Shown here: in pieces, positions 8,289 to 16,112 of the stretch
How positions within the stretch are numbered: the first letter of the stretch is position 1
Layout: each line of letters starts with the position of its first letter
Origin: Massilia sp. Bi118
GTDB lineage: Bacteria; Pseudomonadota; Gammaproteobacteria; Burkholderiales; Burkholderiaceae_D
Assembly: GCF_918697865.1 (NCBI RefSeq)
Contig: NZ_CAKKMV010000010.1
Span: 62,001-126,000, forward strand
Direction of reading: 5' to 3'
Length of the DNA stretch: 64,000 nucleotides
Position numbers and translations under genes: made by a program
The notes under the pieces: generated by a model
Databases searched by the model: none
What the model was told of the DNA's origin: nothing
The model's input: the letters and a program-made list of their open reading frames with translations, nothing else

Positions 8289-9010
8289 TGGTGAGAGTCC
8301 AGTGAAAGGCCGAGCAGGCGCTGCTGCAGCGCGTCGTCGCTGGCCAGGTCGTGCATCAGGCCGGCGTGGGCGACGCGGCCGTCGTCCATCACGCTGACCG
8401 TATCGCCGAGCGTGCGCACGAAGTTGAAGTTCTGCTCGACCAGCAGGATGGTGGTATTCGTGTCCTTCAGCTCGCGGAAAGCCATCATCAGGCTTTGCAC
8501 GATGCTTGGGGCCAGGCCCTTGGTCGGCTCGTCCACCAGCAAGAGCCGGCGAGGTTCGACGATCGCGCGGGCGATCGCCACCATCTGCTTCTGGCCGCCG
8601 GAGAGGTTGCCGGCCGGGTAGTTCCAGAATTTCTTCAGGGCCGGGAAGAAGCCGCAGATCCAGTCGACGCGCGCTTCGTCCAGTGGGCCGTTGCGCGCGG
8701 CCAGGTACAGGTTCTCGCGCACCGTCAGCTCCGAAAACACGGCCATGCTTTCCGGGACGTAGGCGATGCCGGCGCGCGCGATGTCGGGCGTGGACAGTTT
8801 CGTGATGTCGCGGCCGTCGAACACGATGCTGCCGGCGCTGGCCTTCCACAGGCCCATGATGGTGCGCAGGGTAGTGGTCTTGCCGGCGCCGTTGCGGCCC
8901 AGCAGGACCGCGAGGCCGCCGCGCGGCACCATCAGGTCGATGCCCTGCAGGATGTGGTACTGGCCGATGTGGGTGTGCACGCCCGACAGCGTCAATATCG
9001 GTTCAGGCAT
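8285..9010 (-). CDS. livF: Liv-type ABC transporter ATPase LivF
   Basis: 241 residues if begun at the ATG at 9010 (a TTG at 9025 would add five residues). The ATG is preceded by GGAA at about 10 nt and overlaps the livG end by 8 nt. Walker A is GRNGAGKT (38-45), the ABC signature LSGGQKQMVAIAR and Walker B LLLVDEPTKGLAPS follow, then the LLVEQNFNF switch-histidine region typical of LivF. It hydrolyses ATP to drive import and should pair with LivG. It ends in an ATGA overlap with livH. Confidence 0.93.
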   Translation of the reverse strand: MPEPILTLSGVHTHIGQYHILQGIDLMVPRGGLAVLLGRNGAGKTTTLRTIMGLWKASAGSIVFDGRDITKLSTPDIARAGIAYVPESMAVFSELTVRENLYLAARNGPLDEARVDWICGFFPALKKFWNYPAGNLSGGQKQMVAIARAIVEPRRLLLVDEPTKGLAPSIVQSLMMAFRELKDTNTTILLVEQNFNFVRTLGDTVSVMDDGRVAHAGLMHDLASDDALQQRLLGLSLDSHQ

Positions 9011-9773
9011 GTTCAGGTGTTCCAAGATAGGCTTCCTGTACGATTTTCGATTGCATGACTTCGCGCGGCTCGCCGTCCGCCACCAGGGTGCCGTTGTGCA
9101 GCACGATGATGCGGTCGGCCAGCGAGCGCACCACGTCCATCTTGTGCTCCACCAGCAGCACGGTCTTGTTGCGCTCCGCCTTGACCTGGTGGATCAGGTC
9201 GAGCACGACCGGGACTTCGTCCACGCTCATGCCGGCGGTGGGTTCGTCGAACATCAGGATCTCCGGCTCGAGGGCCAGCAGGATCGCCACTTCGAGCTTG
9301 CGCTGGTCGCCGTGGGGCAGGGTGCCGACCGGCAGGTCGCGCCTGGCGGCCATCGACACCCGCTCCAGGTAATGCTCGGCGCGTTCGATGATCGCCTTGT
9401 GGCCGAACCACACCGAGAACATGTTCAGGCCAATGCCGGCGCGGCTCTGCACCGCCAGGCGCACGTTTTCCAGCACCGTCAGGTGCGGGAACAGGTTCGT
9501 CAGCTGGAACGCGCGGCCCACGCCCAGGCGGGTGCGGGCCGCGGGGCCGAGCCTGGTCACGTCCTTGCCTGCCAGGTGCACGCTGCCGGAAGTCGCCGCC
9601 AGCTGGCCCGAGACCAGGTTGAAGTAGGTGGTCTTGCCGGCGCCGTTGGGACCGACGATCACGGTCAGGGTGCCGGGATAAAACTCGGCCGTCACCCCGT
9701 TCACCGCGACGTGGCCGCCGAAGCGGATCGTCAGGTCGCGGGTGGAAAGGGATGGCTGTGGTGCGGCAGCCAT
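9003..9773 (-). CDS. livG: Liv-type ABC transporter ATPase LivG
   Basis: 256 residues. Walker A GPNGAGKT (41-48), Walker B ILMFDEPTAGM with the LivG-specific AGM, and the VLLVEHKMDVV H-loop are present. The signature helix is LPHGDQRKLEVA rather than the textbook LSGGQ; a variant of this form (LSYG/LPHG-DQR) is usual in LivG, so it is not a defect. The gene starts one nucleotide after the binding-protein stop and overlaps livF by 8 nt, so the transporter genes are translationally coupled. Confidence 0.93.
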   Translation of the reverse strand: MAAAPQPSLSTRDLTIRFGGHVAVNGVTAEFYPGTLTVIVGPNGAGKTTYFNLVSGQLAATSGSVHLAGKDVTRLGPAARTRLGVGRAFQLTNLFPHLTVLENVRLAVQSRAGIGLNMFSVWFGHKAIIERAEHYLERVSMAARRDLPVGTLPHGDQRKLEVAILLALEPEILMFDEPTAGMSVDEVPVVLDLIHQVKAERNKTVLLVEHKMDVVRSLADRIIVLHNGTLVADGEPREVMQSKIVQEAYLGTPEHA

Positions 9774-9774
9774 G

Positions 9775-10980
9775 TCAGCGCTTGTTCCGCACCGGCAGCG
9801 GCAGTTCGGAGGCCGGGATCTCGCGCACCAGTTCCAGGATGTCCCACTCGTTCTTCTGGTCTTTCTTGATGCGGAAGTGGTACATCGGCTGCAGCGCCTG
9901 GTGGTCCTCCTTCCGGAACGTCATGGTGCCCTTCGGGGTCTCGAAGGACATGCCTTCCATCGCCGCCGCCAGCTGGTCGCCGTTCGCGTTCGGCACCTTG
10001 GCCAAAGCCGCGACCACCGCGCCGGCCGCCGCCATGCCGCCCGCCGTGAACATGTCGGGCGGGGCCTTGAAGCGCCTGGTGTGCTCCGCGACCAGCCAGT
10101 CGTTCATCTTGTTCTTCGGGAAGCCGTAGTAATAGAAGATGGTGCCTTCGGTGCCGGCGTAGGCCTTCCAGGTCTTCATCACCGGCAGGATGTTGCCGCC
10201 CGGGGCCAGCGCGATGCCGTAGCGCTCGGGCTTCATGTCGGCGATCTTGTTCAGCGGGTTCGGGCCGGCCCAGACGATGGCCAGCACGCGCGGCTGCGGC
10301 TTGTCCTTCAGGGCGTCGAAGATGCGCTGGGTCGGCGCGGTGAAGTCGGTGGAGGTGGCCGGCGCGTATTCCTCGTGCACGACCCTGGCCTTGCTCCCGG
10401 TGGCGGCCAGGGCTTCCTTGCCGGCCTTGACGGCGTCGCGGCCGAAGGCGTAGTCCTGGGCGAGGAAGGCCACGCTGCCGCTCTTCAGCGTCGATGCCGC
10501 CGCCAGCGCGTCCTGCATCGAGCTGCGCGCGGTGCGGAAAATGTACTTGTTCCACTTGGCGCCGGTGATCTCGTCGGCCACCGCCGGCTCCACGATCAGC
10601 ACCTTCTTGTATTCCTTCGCCACCGGCAGCATCGCCAGCGCCGAGCCGGACGAGGTCGTGCCGACCGCGATGTCGACCTTGTCGTCGCCATAGGCCTCGG
10701 CCAGCAGGGTGCGCCCGAGGTCCGGCTTGCCCTGGTCGTCCTTGACGATCACCTTGATCTTGCGGCCGTTGATTTCCATCTTCCCGCCGGTCAGGTATTC
10801 GAGGCCCATCATGAAGCCGGTCTCGGTTTCCTTGGCATAGGCTTCCAGGGCGCCGGTCTTGCCGGCGATGAGGGCGACCTTCAGGTCCGGGGCGGCGAGG
10901 GCGCTGGAACCCGCGGTGGCGATGAAGGCTGCCAGCAGGGCGGTGCTCATTGGCTTGATCATGGGCTTGATGCGTTTCAT
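9775..10980 (-). CDS. Periplasmic substrate-binding protein of a Liv-type ABC importer
   Basis: 401 residues with an Arg/Lys-rich signal peptide and cleavage near ALA-A at about residue 29. The mature protein begins DLKVALIAGKTGALEAYAKE and has the two-lobed type I periplasmic binding-protein pattern (Peripla_BP_6), including VKVIVKDDQGKPDLGRTLAE-like and FLAQDYAFGRDAVKAGKE segments. It should capture the ligand in the periplasm and hand it to LivHM. It lies between the alpha/beta hydrolase (32 nt upstream) and livG. The ligand is not evident; the association with an outer-membrane receptor and hydrolase argues against a simple branched-chain amino acid. Confidence 0.9.
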   Translation of the reverse strand: MKRIKPMIKPMSTALLAAFIATAGSSALAAPDLKVALIAGKTGALEAYAKETETGFMMGLEYLTGGKMEINGRKIKVIVKDDQGKPDLGRTLLAEAYGDDKVDIAVGTTSSGSALAMLPVAKEYKKVLIVEPAVADEITGAKWNKYIFRTARSSMQDALAAASTLKSGSVAFLAQDYAFGRDAVKAGKEALAATGSKARVVHEEYAPATSTDFTAPTQRIFDALKDKPQPRVLAIVWAGPNPLNKIADMKPERYGIALAPGGNILPVMKTWKAYAGTEGTIFYYYGFPKNKMNDWLVAEHTRRFKAPPDMFTAGGMAAAGAVVAALAKVPNANGDQLAAAMEGMSFETPKGTMTFRKEDHQALQPMYHFRIKKDQKNEWDILELVREIPASELPLPVRNKR

Positions 10981-11012
10981 GTGGTCTCCTCGTTTCTCTT
11001 GCTGTGTTCTGT

Positions 11013-11885
11013 TCAGGGCACGGTCGCCAGGAACTCGGCGATCGCCTTCAGCGCCGCCGGCTCGGTCAGCATCGGCGCGTGGCCGACCTGCGGCACCTCG
11101 ACGTACTGCATGTTCGGCGCCGCGCGGCGCATCCAGTCGGCCTGGCGCGCTTCCACCAGGTCGGACAGTTCGCCGCGCACCAGCATCACGGGACGCTTGC
11201 GCGCCAGCCGGCGGAAGGCCATCCGCGCCGCCAGGGACGTCGGACGCAGTTTACCGGTTTGTAGTGCAATGGCAATGTTCGGATCGTAGCGCGGGCTCAG
11301 GCTGCCGGTTTCGTCCTGTTCGAAGGCGCGGCGCGCCCACTTGCCCCATTCCTCCTCGGAGTTGTCGGGGAAGGCGCACAGGTTGATGTCCTTGATGAAA
11401 CCGGCGGCGTCGTCCCAATTGCCGAGTGCCACTGCCTTGCCGGCATAGCCCGCGATGCGCGCCAGGCCCTTCTCGGACAGTACCGGGCCGATGTCGTTGA
11501 GGATGGCCGCCGCCACCAGGTCGATGTGCTGCGCGGCCAGGGTCATGGTGATCAGGCCGCCCATCGAGGTGCCGATGAAGACGGCGCGCGCGATGCCGAG
11601 TTCGTGCATCAGCCTGGCCACGTCGCCGGCGTAGACCACCGGGTTGTAGTTGTCGTGCCGGGGGTCGCGCTGCGAGTGTCCGCGTCCACGCACGTCGACC
11701 GCGATCACGCGCCGCGACAAGGCCGCGATCAGGGGCGCCAGTTCGTCGAAGTCGGCCGAGTTGCGGGTCAGGCCGTGGATGCAGATCACGGGCAGGCGCG
11801 CCGGCCCGCTGCTTCCGGCGTAATCGCGCGCGTACAGGCGCAAGCCGTCATCGCTCGTGAAGCTGAGTTCAGTGTAGTTGGACAT
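11013..11885 (-). CDS. Alpha/beta hydrolase in a receptor-transporter operon
   Basis: 290 residues, no signal peptide, so probably cytoplasmic. The fold's landmarks are all present: oxyanion HG (37-38), nucleophile elbow GTSMGG with Ser107, acid Asp242 (GELSDLV) and His269 (VGHAPM). The RGRGHSQRDP segment after strand 4 resembles esterases, lactonases and C-C hydrolases of aromatic ring-cleavage pathways, but the substrate cannot be fixed. It lies 69 nt downstream of the TonB-dependent receptor and 32 nt upstream of the binding protein, so it may cleave the imported compound once inside the cell. Confidence 0.88.
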   Translation of the reverse strand: MSNYTELSFTSDDGLRLYARDYAGSSGPARLPVICIHGLTRNSADFDELAPLIAALSRRVIAVDVRGRGHSQRDPRHDNYNPVVYAGDVARLMHELGIARAVFIGTSMGGLITMTLAAQHIDLVAAAILNDIGPVLSEKGLARIAGYAGKAVALGNWDDAAGFIKDINLCAFPDNSEEEWGKWARRAFEQDETGSLSPRYDPNIAIALQTGKLRPTSLAARMAFRRLARKRPVMLVRGELSDLVEARQADWMRRAAPNMQYVEVPQVGHAPMLTEPAALKAIAEFLATVP

Positions 11886-11903
11886 TGGACCCCGTTATGT
11901 CTT

Positions 11904-11931
11904 GAAAAGAGGGCGTCCCGCAGGACGCCCC
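11904..11931 (-). terminator. Hairpin between receptor and hydrolase genes, possible partial terminator
   Basis: GGGCGTCC-CGCA-GGACGCCC (11911-11930) forms a perfect 8-bp stem. Read on the minus strand, it follows the TonB-dependent receptor stop and is followed by CTCTTTTC, a short T-rich tail. It may terminate some transcripts so the receptor is made in excess over the hydrolase and importer. Confidence 0.65.
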
Positions 11932-11954
11932 TGTGGCCGTCTTACGGGGGCGGA

Positions 11955-14333
11955 TCAGAACTTCACGTTGACGGTGGCGCGCACGGTGCGCGGGTCGCCG
12001 TAGAACGCGGTGACGGTGTTGAAGAAACCGGAGAAGTTGTAGCCGGCGGTCTTGTAGCGCTTGTCGGTCAGGTTGCGGCCGTGCAGGCCGACCTGGATCT
12101 TGCGGTCGCTGCTGGTCCAGACCAGGCCCGCGTCCCACAGCGCATAGCCATCCTGGGCCAGCATCAGGTTACCGGGGATGGTGGCGTCCAGGCTGGCCAC
12201 GCCGGTGCTGCGCGCGATCTCGGTCTGGTACACCTTGCCCTTGTAGGACAGGCTGTTCGACAGGCTGAAGGAACCGGAACGGCCCATCACCGCCATCGGC
12301 CATTCATAGTTGACGGCGATGTTGGCCGAGTTCTTCGGCGTGTTCTGGAATTCGGTGCTGCCGGCGATGTTCACCAGGGACGCGCCGTTCGCCACCATCC
12401 ACTCGTTGTACTTGGCATCGATGTAGCTGTACATCGCGTTGACGCTGAGCTGGTTGGTCACGTAGGCGACGGCTTCCAGTTCCAGGCCCTTGATCTTGGC
12501 CTTGCCGGCGTTGGTCAGCGAGCCGGCGAAGCCGTTCACGTTGCCGGCGGCGTCGAAGGTCGGGATCGAGCCCGGGATCTGCACGTTCTTGTAGTCGGTG
12601 TAGAAGACCGCGGCGTTGGTCTGCAGGCGCCCGCCGTTCATCGAGGACTTCACGCCCAGCTCGATGCTGCTGACTTCCTCGGGCGCCACGCCGGCGCGCT
12701 TGGCCAGCGACACCGTGGAGGTCGGGCCGCCAGTGGCCGCCAGGTCCATGCGCGGGTCGAACATGCCGCCCTTGAAGCCCTTCGACCAGGTGGTGTACAG
12801 ATTGTGCTCCGGGGTCAGCTTGTAGCCGAAGCCCAGCTTGGGCGTGAACTTCTTGTCGGTGCGGTGCAGCGCATCCTTGCCGAGGTTGGTGTTCGGGGCG
12901 CCGAAGGCGACGGCGCCGGCATTGCCCAGGCGCGGCGAGCTGTTCAGGCCCAGGTAGGTTTGCTTGAAGATCTCGGCGCGGCGCTCGTCCTCCGTATAGC
13001 GGCCGCCCACCGTGACGCTGAAGGCATCCGTCACGTTGTAGCTGGCGTCGGCGTAGGCGGCCCAGGTTTTCGAATCGATGTCGTCGTGGGTCAGCAGCGA
13101 CAGGCCGCCGGCGGCGTTGTACAGCACGTCGAAGTCGTTGTAGGCGTTGGTCTTCATGTAGAACAGGCCGGCCACGCCCTGCACCTTCTGGCCGGTGTAG
13201 GTCAGCTGGAATTCCTGGCTGGTCTGGTTGTCCTTGTAGAAGGACGGTGCTTCCCACAGCGGCACTTCGAGCGAATCGAAATCGATCGGCGCATAGGACT
13301 TCGATTTGCGGTAGGCGGTGATCGACTTCACCGACAGGGTCGGGTCGATCGTGTATTCGGCCAGCAGCGAGCTGCCTTCGGTGGTCACCTGCTGCTCGTG
13401 GCCCAGCACTGTGTACAGGTTGGAGCGGGTGTCGTAGGTGCCGGAAGCCGGCTGGATGTTGCCCGGCGCCGGGCCCAGGGTCAGGCGCTGACCCTGGCGC
13501 GCTTCCGAATCGTCGACGGTCTTGTCGGTGGCCAGGCGGATGAACAGGTCGGGGGTCGGGGTCAGCTCGAGGCTGACGCGGCCGGCCATTACGTCCTTGT
13601 TGTAGTTCTGGCGGCCGTTGAGGATGTTGTGGCCGAAGCCGTCTCGGTTGAAGGTGCCGACGGTCGCGCCGATGCGCAGGATGTCCGAGATCGGCATGCT
13701 GCCCTTGAGAACCAGGTCCTTCTCGCCGTAGTTGCCGAAGGTGACTTTGGCGTCCAGCGTCGGCTTCGGCGCCAGCTTGCGGGTCACGTACTTGACCGCG
13801 CCGCCGATGGTGTTGCGGCCGTACAGGGTGCCCTGCGGACCGCGCAGCACTTCGATGCGTTCGAGGTCGTAGATGTCGGTCAGCGCGCCTTGCGGGCGGG
13901 CCAGGTAGATGTCGTCGAGGTAGATGCCGACGCCCTGTTCGAAGCCGGCCACCGGATCCTGCTGGCCGATGCCGCGGATGAAGGCGGTCAGGGTGGTGTT
14001 GGTGCCGCGCGAGGCCTTCAGAGTCGTGTTCGGGACGGTGTCGGTGAGGGCGGTGATGTCGGGGATCGCGCTCTTTTCCAGCTCGGCGCCCGAGATCGCG
14101 GTGACGGCGCCCGGCACGTCCTGGATCAGCTCGGCGCGGCGGCGCGCGGTGACGACCACCTGGTTGATGTTGTCGTTGGCCGCGGCAGGGGTTGCGGCGG
14201 CGGTGGTGGTGGCGGTGTCAGCGCCTTCCTGGGCATGAGCTGCCCCGAACGAACCGCCATAGAGCGCCAGCAGGACGGCGGTGGAGATGGCGGAACGGTT
14301 CAGTAACATCAGTTTCTTTTCGGTACGACGCAT
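11955..14333 (-). CDS. TonB-dependent outer-membrane receptor
   Basis: 792 residues. A signal peptide ends near AHA-Q (about residue 34), then an Ala/Thr-rich linker, a TonB-box-like INQVVVTARRR (about 55-65), a plug domain (DVPGAVTAISG, then TLYGRNTIGGAVKY, about residues 75-190) and a long beta-barrel ending in an aromatic residue (VRATVNVKF), the insertion signal for outer-membrane barrels. The plug style (ELIQDVPGAVTAISGAELE) is that of the large receptor group used for siderophores, but also sugars, aromatics and other small organic ligands. Its pairing with a hydrolase, a Liv importer and a divergent LysR regulator suggests an organic nutrient rather than iron; that is inference. Two palindromes lie upstream. 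Confidence 0.93.
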   Translation of the reverse strand: MRRTEKKLMLLNRSAISTAVLLALYGGSFGAAHAQEGADTATTTAAATPAAANDNINQVVVTARRRAELIQDVPGAVTAISGAELEKSAIPDITALTDTVPNTTLKASRGTNTTLTAFIRGIGQQDPVAGFEQGVGIYLDDIYLARPQGALTDIYDLERIEVLRGPQGTLYGRNTIGGAVKYVTRKLAPKPTLDAKVTFGNYGEKDLVLKGSMPISDILRIGATVGTFNRDGFGHNILNGRQNYNKDVMAGRVSLELTPTPDLFIRLATDKTVDDSEARQGQRLTLGPAPGNIQPASGTYDTRSNLYTVLGHEQQVTTEGSSLLAEYTIDPTLSVKSITAYRKSKSYAPIDFDSLEVPLWEAPSFYKDNQTSQEFQLTYTGQKVQGVAGLFYMKTNAYNDFDVLYNAAGGLSLLTHDDIDSKTWAAYADASYNVTDAFSVTVGGRYTEDERRAEIFKQTYLGLNSSPRLGNAGAVAFGAPNTNLGKDALHRTDKKFTPKLGFGYKLTPEHNLYTTWSKGFKGGMFDPRMDLAATGGPTSTVSLAKRAGVAPEEVSSIELGVKSSMNGGRLQTNAAVFYTDYKNVQIPGSIPTFDAAGNVNGFAGSLTNAGKAKIKGLELEAVAYVTNQLSVNAMYSYIDAKYNEWMVANGASLVNIAGSTEFQNTPKNSANIAVNYEWPMAVMGRSGSFSLSNSLSYKGKVYQTEIARSTGVASLDATIPGNLMLAQDGYALWDAGLVWTSSDRKIQVGLHGRNLTDKRYKTAGYNFSGFFNTVTAFYGDPRTVRATVNVKF

Positions 14334-14440
14334 CGTATGTCTCCTAGTATTTTTGATAGCAGCATGCGTTCAGGTTTTTCGCACGGTTGAAGTTTGCCGC
14401 GCACAAGACTGGTTGAATAGATAACAACGCGCTCAGCAGG

Positions 14441-14456
14441 TGTGCAAAAATGCACA
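14441..14456. promoter_or_regulatory. Palindromic operator candidate, copy 1
   Basis: TGTGCAAAAATGCACA is a perfect TGTGCA-N4-TGCACA palindrome 108 nt upstream of the receptor start, in the divergent region shared with the LysR gene. Together with the second copy at 14559 it is the likely binding site for the LysR protein encoded at 14606. Binding is inferred from position and symmetry. Confidence 0.7.
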
Positions 14457-14558
14457 GGCAGGCTTTGAGACCGTGCATACACGAGCCGGGGAAGCGCCTG
14501 TTTCACTCTGGCGAAGTGCTGCTTTGAAGCTGCACCGAGGAAATTCTTGGCGTCGAAA

Positions 14559-14574
14559 TGTGCACTGGTGCACA
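14559..14574. promoter_or_regulatory. Palindromic operator candidate, copy 2
   Basis: TGTGCACTGGTGCACA has the same TGTGCA-N4-TGCACA arms as the copy at 14441 and a different spacer. Centre-to-centre distance is 118 bp, close to eleven helical turns. It lies 31 nt before the LysR start codon, a typical place for an autoregulatory site. Confidence 0.7.
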
Positions 14575-14605
14575 ATAACTGTTGCTGATATCAGACAATC
14601 ATCAC

Positions 14606-15526
14606 ATGCATACCTTGCCCGAATGGACTGATCTGCGTTTTTTCCTCGAACTCGCGCGCGCCGGCACGCTGTCGGGCGCCTCGCGCCGGCTGGAAGTCGA
14701 GCACACGACCGTGGCGCGGCGCATCGACCGCCTCGAAAGCCAGCTCGGCACGACCCTGTTCGACCGCTCGCGCGAAGGCTATGAACTGACCGAGATGGGC
14801 CACGCCCTGCTGCCGCACGCGGAAGCGATGGAAGGCGCCTCGCTGGCCGCGCTCGAGCAGCTGGGCGGGACCGAGCTCGGCGCCCAGGGCGTGGTGCGCC
14901 TCGGCGTGCCCGACGTGTTCGGGATCAGGGTGGTGGCGCCGCTGCTGGTCAAGCTGCTCGACACCCATCCGGACCTGGCTATCGAGATGCTGTCGCTGGC
15001 GCGCTTCGCCAACCTGGCCAACCGCGAGGCCGACCTGGGCGTGATGCTGGACCCGCCCGCCACCGGCCGCTACGTGGTCACGCGCCTGGCCTCCTTCCGC
15101 TTCTACCTGTACGGCTCGCCCGAATACCTGGACCGGCATCCGCCCATCCGCACCCAGGCCGACCTCGAACGCCACGACTTCGTCGACTACGTGCAGGACC
15201 GCCTGGCCAGCCGCGAACTGTCCTACCTGAACGAACTCGGTTTCACGCCGCGCCGGCGCTTCTGCTCGCTGGGCATGGGCGCCCAGGTGGAGGCCGCGGC
15301 GCTGGGCATGGGCCTGATGATGGCGCCGCCCTATGCGATTCCGGACGACGGCCGCCTGGTGCCGGTGCTGCCCGGCTTCTACGCCGAGCGCTCGTTCTGG
15401 CTGGCCGCACCGGCCGACCTGTACCGCCTGCGCCGCGTGAAAGTGGTGTGGGATTTGCTGCGCGACCTGGCCGACAACAATCCTTCGCTGTGGTGGGTGA
15501 AGGGCGATATCGGGCGCGCGGCCTGA
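14606..15526 (+). CDS. LysR-family transcriptional regulator
   Basis: 306 residues from the ATG at 14606; an in-frame start 24 nt upstream would add eight residues outside the domain. The N-terminal winged helix-turn-helix is clear (DLRFFLELARAGTLSGASRR, then TTVARRIDRLESQLGTTLF, residues about 8-50), followed by the effector-binding domain. The DNA-binding part resembles the AmpR/GcvA-like subgroup with AGTLSGASRRL. It is transcribed away from the TonB-dependent receptor operon and probably regulates it through the two palindromes in the 272-bp gap. Its stop shares one base with the start of the following acetyltransferase (TGATG). Confidence 0.93.
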   Translation: MHTLPEWTDLRFFLELARAGTLSGASRRLEVEHTTVARRIDRLESQLGTTLFDRSREGYELTEMGHALLPHAEAMEGASLAALEQLGGTELGAQGVVRLGVPDVFGIRVVAPLLVKLLDTHPDLAIEMLSLARFANLANREADLGVMLDPPATGRYVVTRLASFRFYLYGSPEYLDRHPPIRTQADLERHDFVDYVQDRLASRELSYLNELGFTPRRRFCSLGMGAQVEAAALGMGLMMAPPYAIPDDGRLVPVLPGFYAERSFWLAAPADLYRLRRVKVVWDLLRDLADNNPSLWWVKGDIGRAA

Positions 15527-16038
15527 TGCGGGTCCGTGCTTACACGGAAGCGGACCATGAAGCCGTGAATGCGGTGGCGCGGGCGGCATTCGCGCAGTAT
15601 TCGCGGGATTACGAAGACTGGCCCAGCTTCATCGAGGGCATCGGAAGGATGGCGGACCTGTCCGCGAACGCCGACCTGCTGGTGGCCGAGCAGGATGGCG
15701 AAATCGTCGGCGCGGTGGCCCACGTGGCGCCGGGCAAGCCGCGCGCCGATTTCTTCCCGGACGAGTGGTCGGTGATCCGCATGCTGGTGGTCGATCCGGC
15801 GCGGCGAGGGCAGGGCGCCGGGCGTGCGCTGGTGGCGGGCTGCCTGCGGCTGGCCCGCGAAGCCGGCGCCCCCTTCATCGGCCTGCATACGAGCCCGGTC
15901 ATGGCCTCGGCCCAGCGCATGTACGAGGCGATCGGCTTCGTGCGCGACCGGGACCTGGCGCCTATCCGCGGCGTGCCTTATGGGCGCTACGTGCTGGCGG
16001 CCGCGGATATTCCGTCGGCATTCGAGCTGCCGGCATAG
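15526..16038 (+). CDS. GNAT-family N-acetyltransferase
   Basis: 170 residues from the ATG that overlaps the LysR stop by one base. The acetyl-CoA-binding motif A is present ([18 protein letters not shown], about residues 86-103, with the RRGQGAG pyrophosphate loop), and motif B follows ([20 protein letters not shown], then FVRDRDL). It transfers an acetyl group to an amine; the acceptor is unknown. Translational coupling to the LysR gene suggests joint expression, but GNAT genes are often passive neighbours. Confidence 0.87.
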   Translation: MRVRAYTEADHEAVNAVARAAFAQYSRDYEDWPSFIEGIGRMADLSANADLLVAEQDGEIVGAVAHVAPGKPRADFFPDEWSVIRMLVVDPARRGQGAGRALVAGCLRLAREAGAPFIGLHTSPVMASAQRMYEAIGFVRDRDLAPIRGVPYGRYVLAAADIPSAFELPA

Positions 16039-16112
16039 CGCGGCCGGCCGACGTGGCGCGGCTGCCGGCGGCCCACGTTATACTGTGCACGGACCACAGT
16101 GTATTGACGACC

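Noticed and set aside
7266..8849. Extension of livH upstream to 8849
   Set aside because: The added part lies in a different frame over livF. The ATG at 8288 overlaps the livF stop and begins a normal permease.
9541..9585. Apparent defect in the LivG signature (LPHG instead of LSGG)
   Set aside because: A variant signature of this form is normal in LivG proteins, so it was not reported as a loss.
11526..14306. Plus-strand open frame of 926 codons
   Set aside because: It is antisense to the TonB-dependent receptor and hydrolase genes. Composition is the Val/Gly/Arg/His-rich bias of GC-rich shadow frames, with no motif or ribosome site.
15765..16112. Upstream extension of the EAL protein
   Set aside because: Overlaps the GNAT gene out of frame, with Arg/Gly-rich sequence; the ATG at 16113 starts a normal membrane helix.
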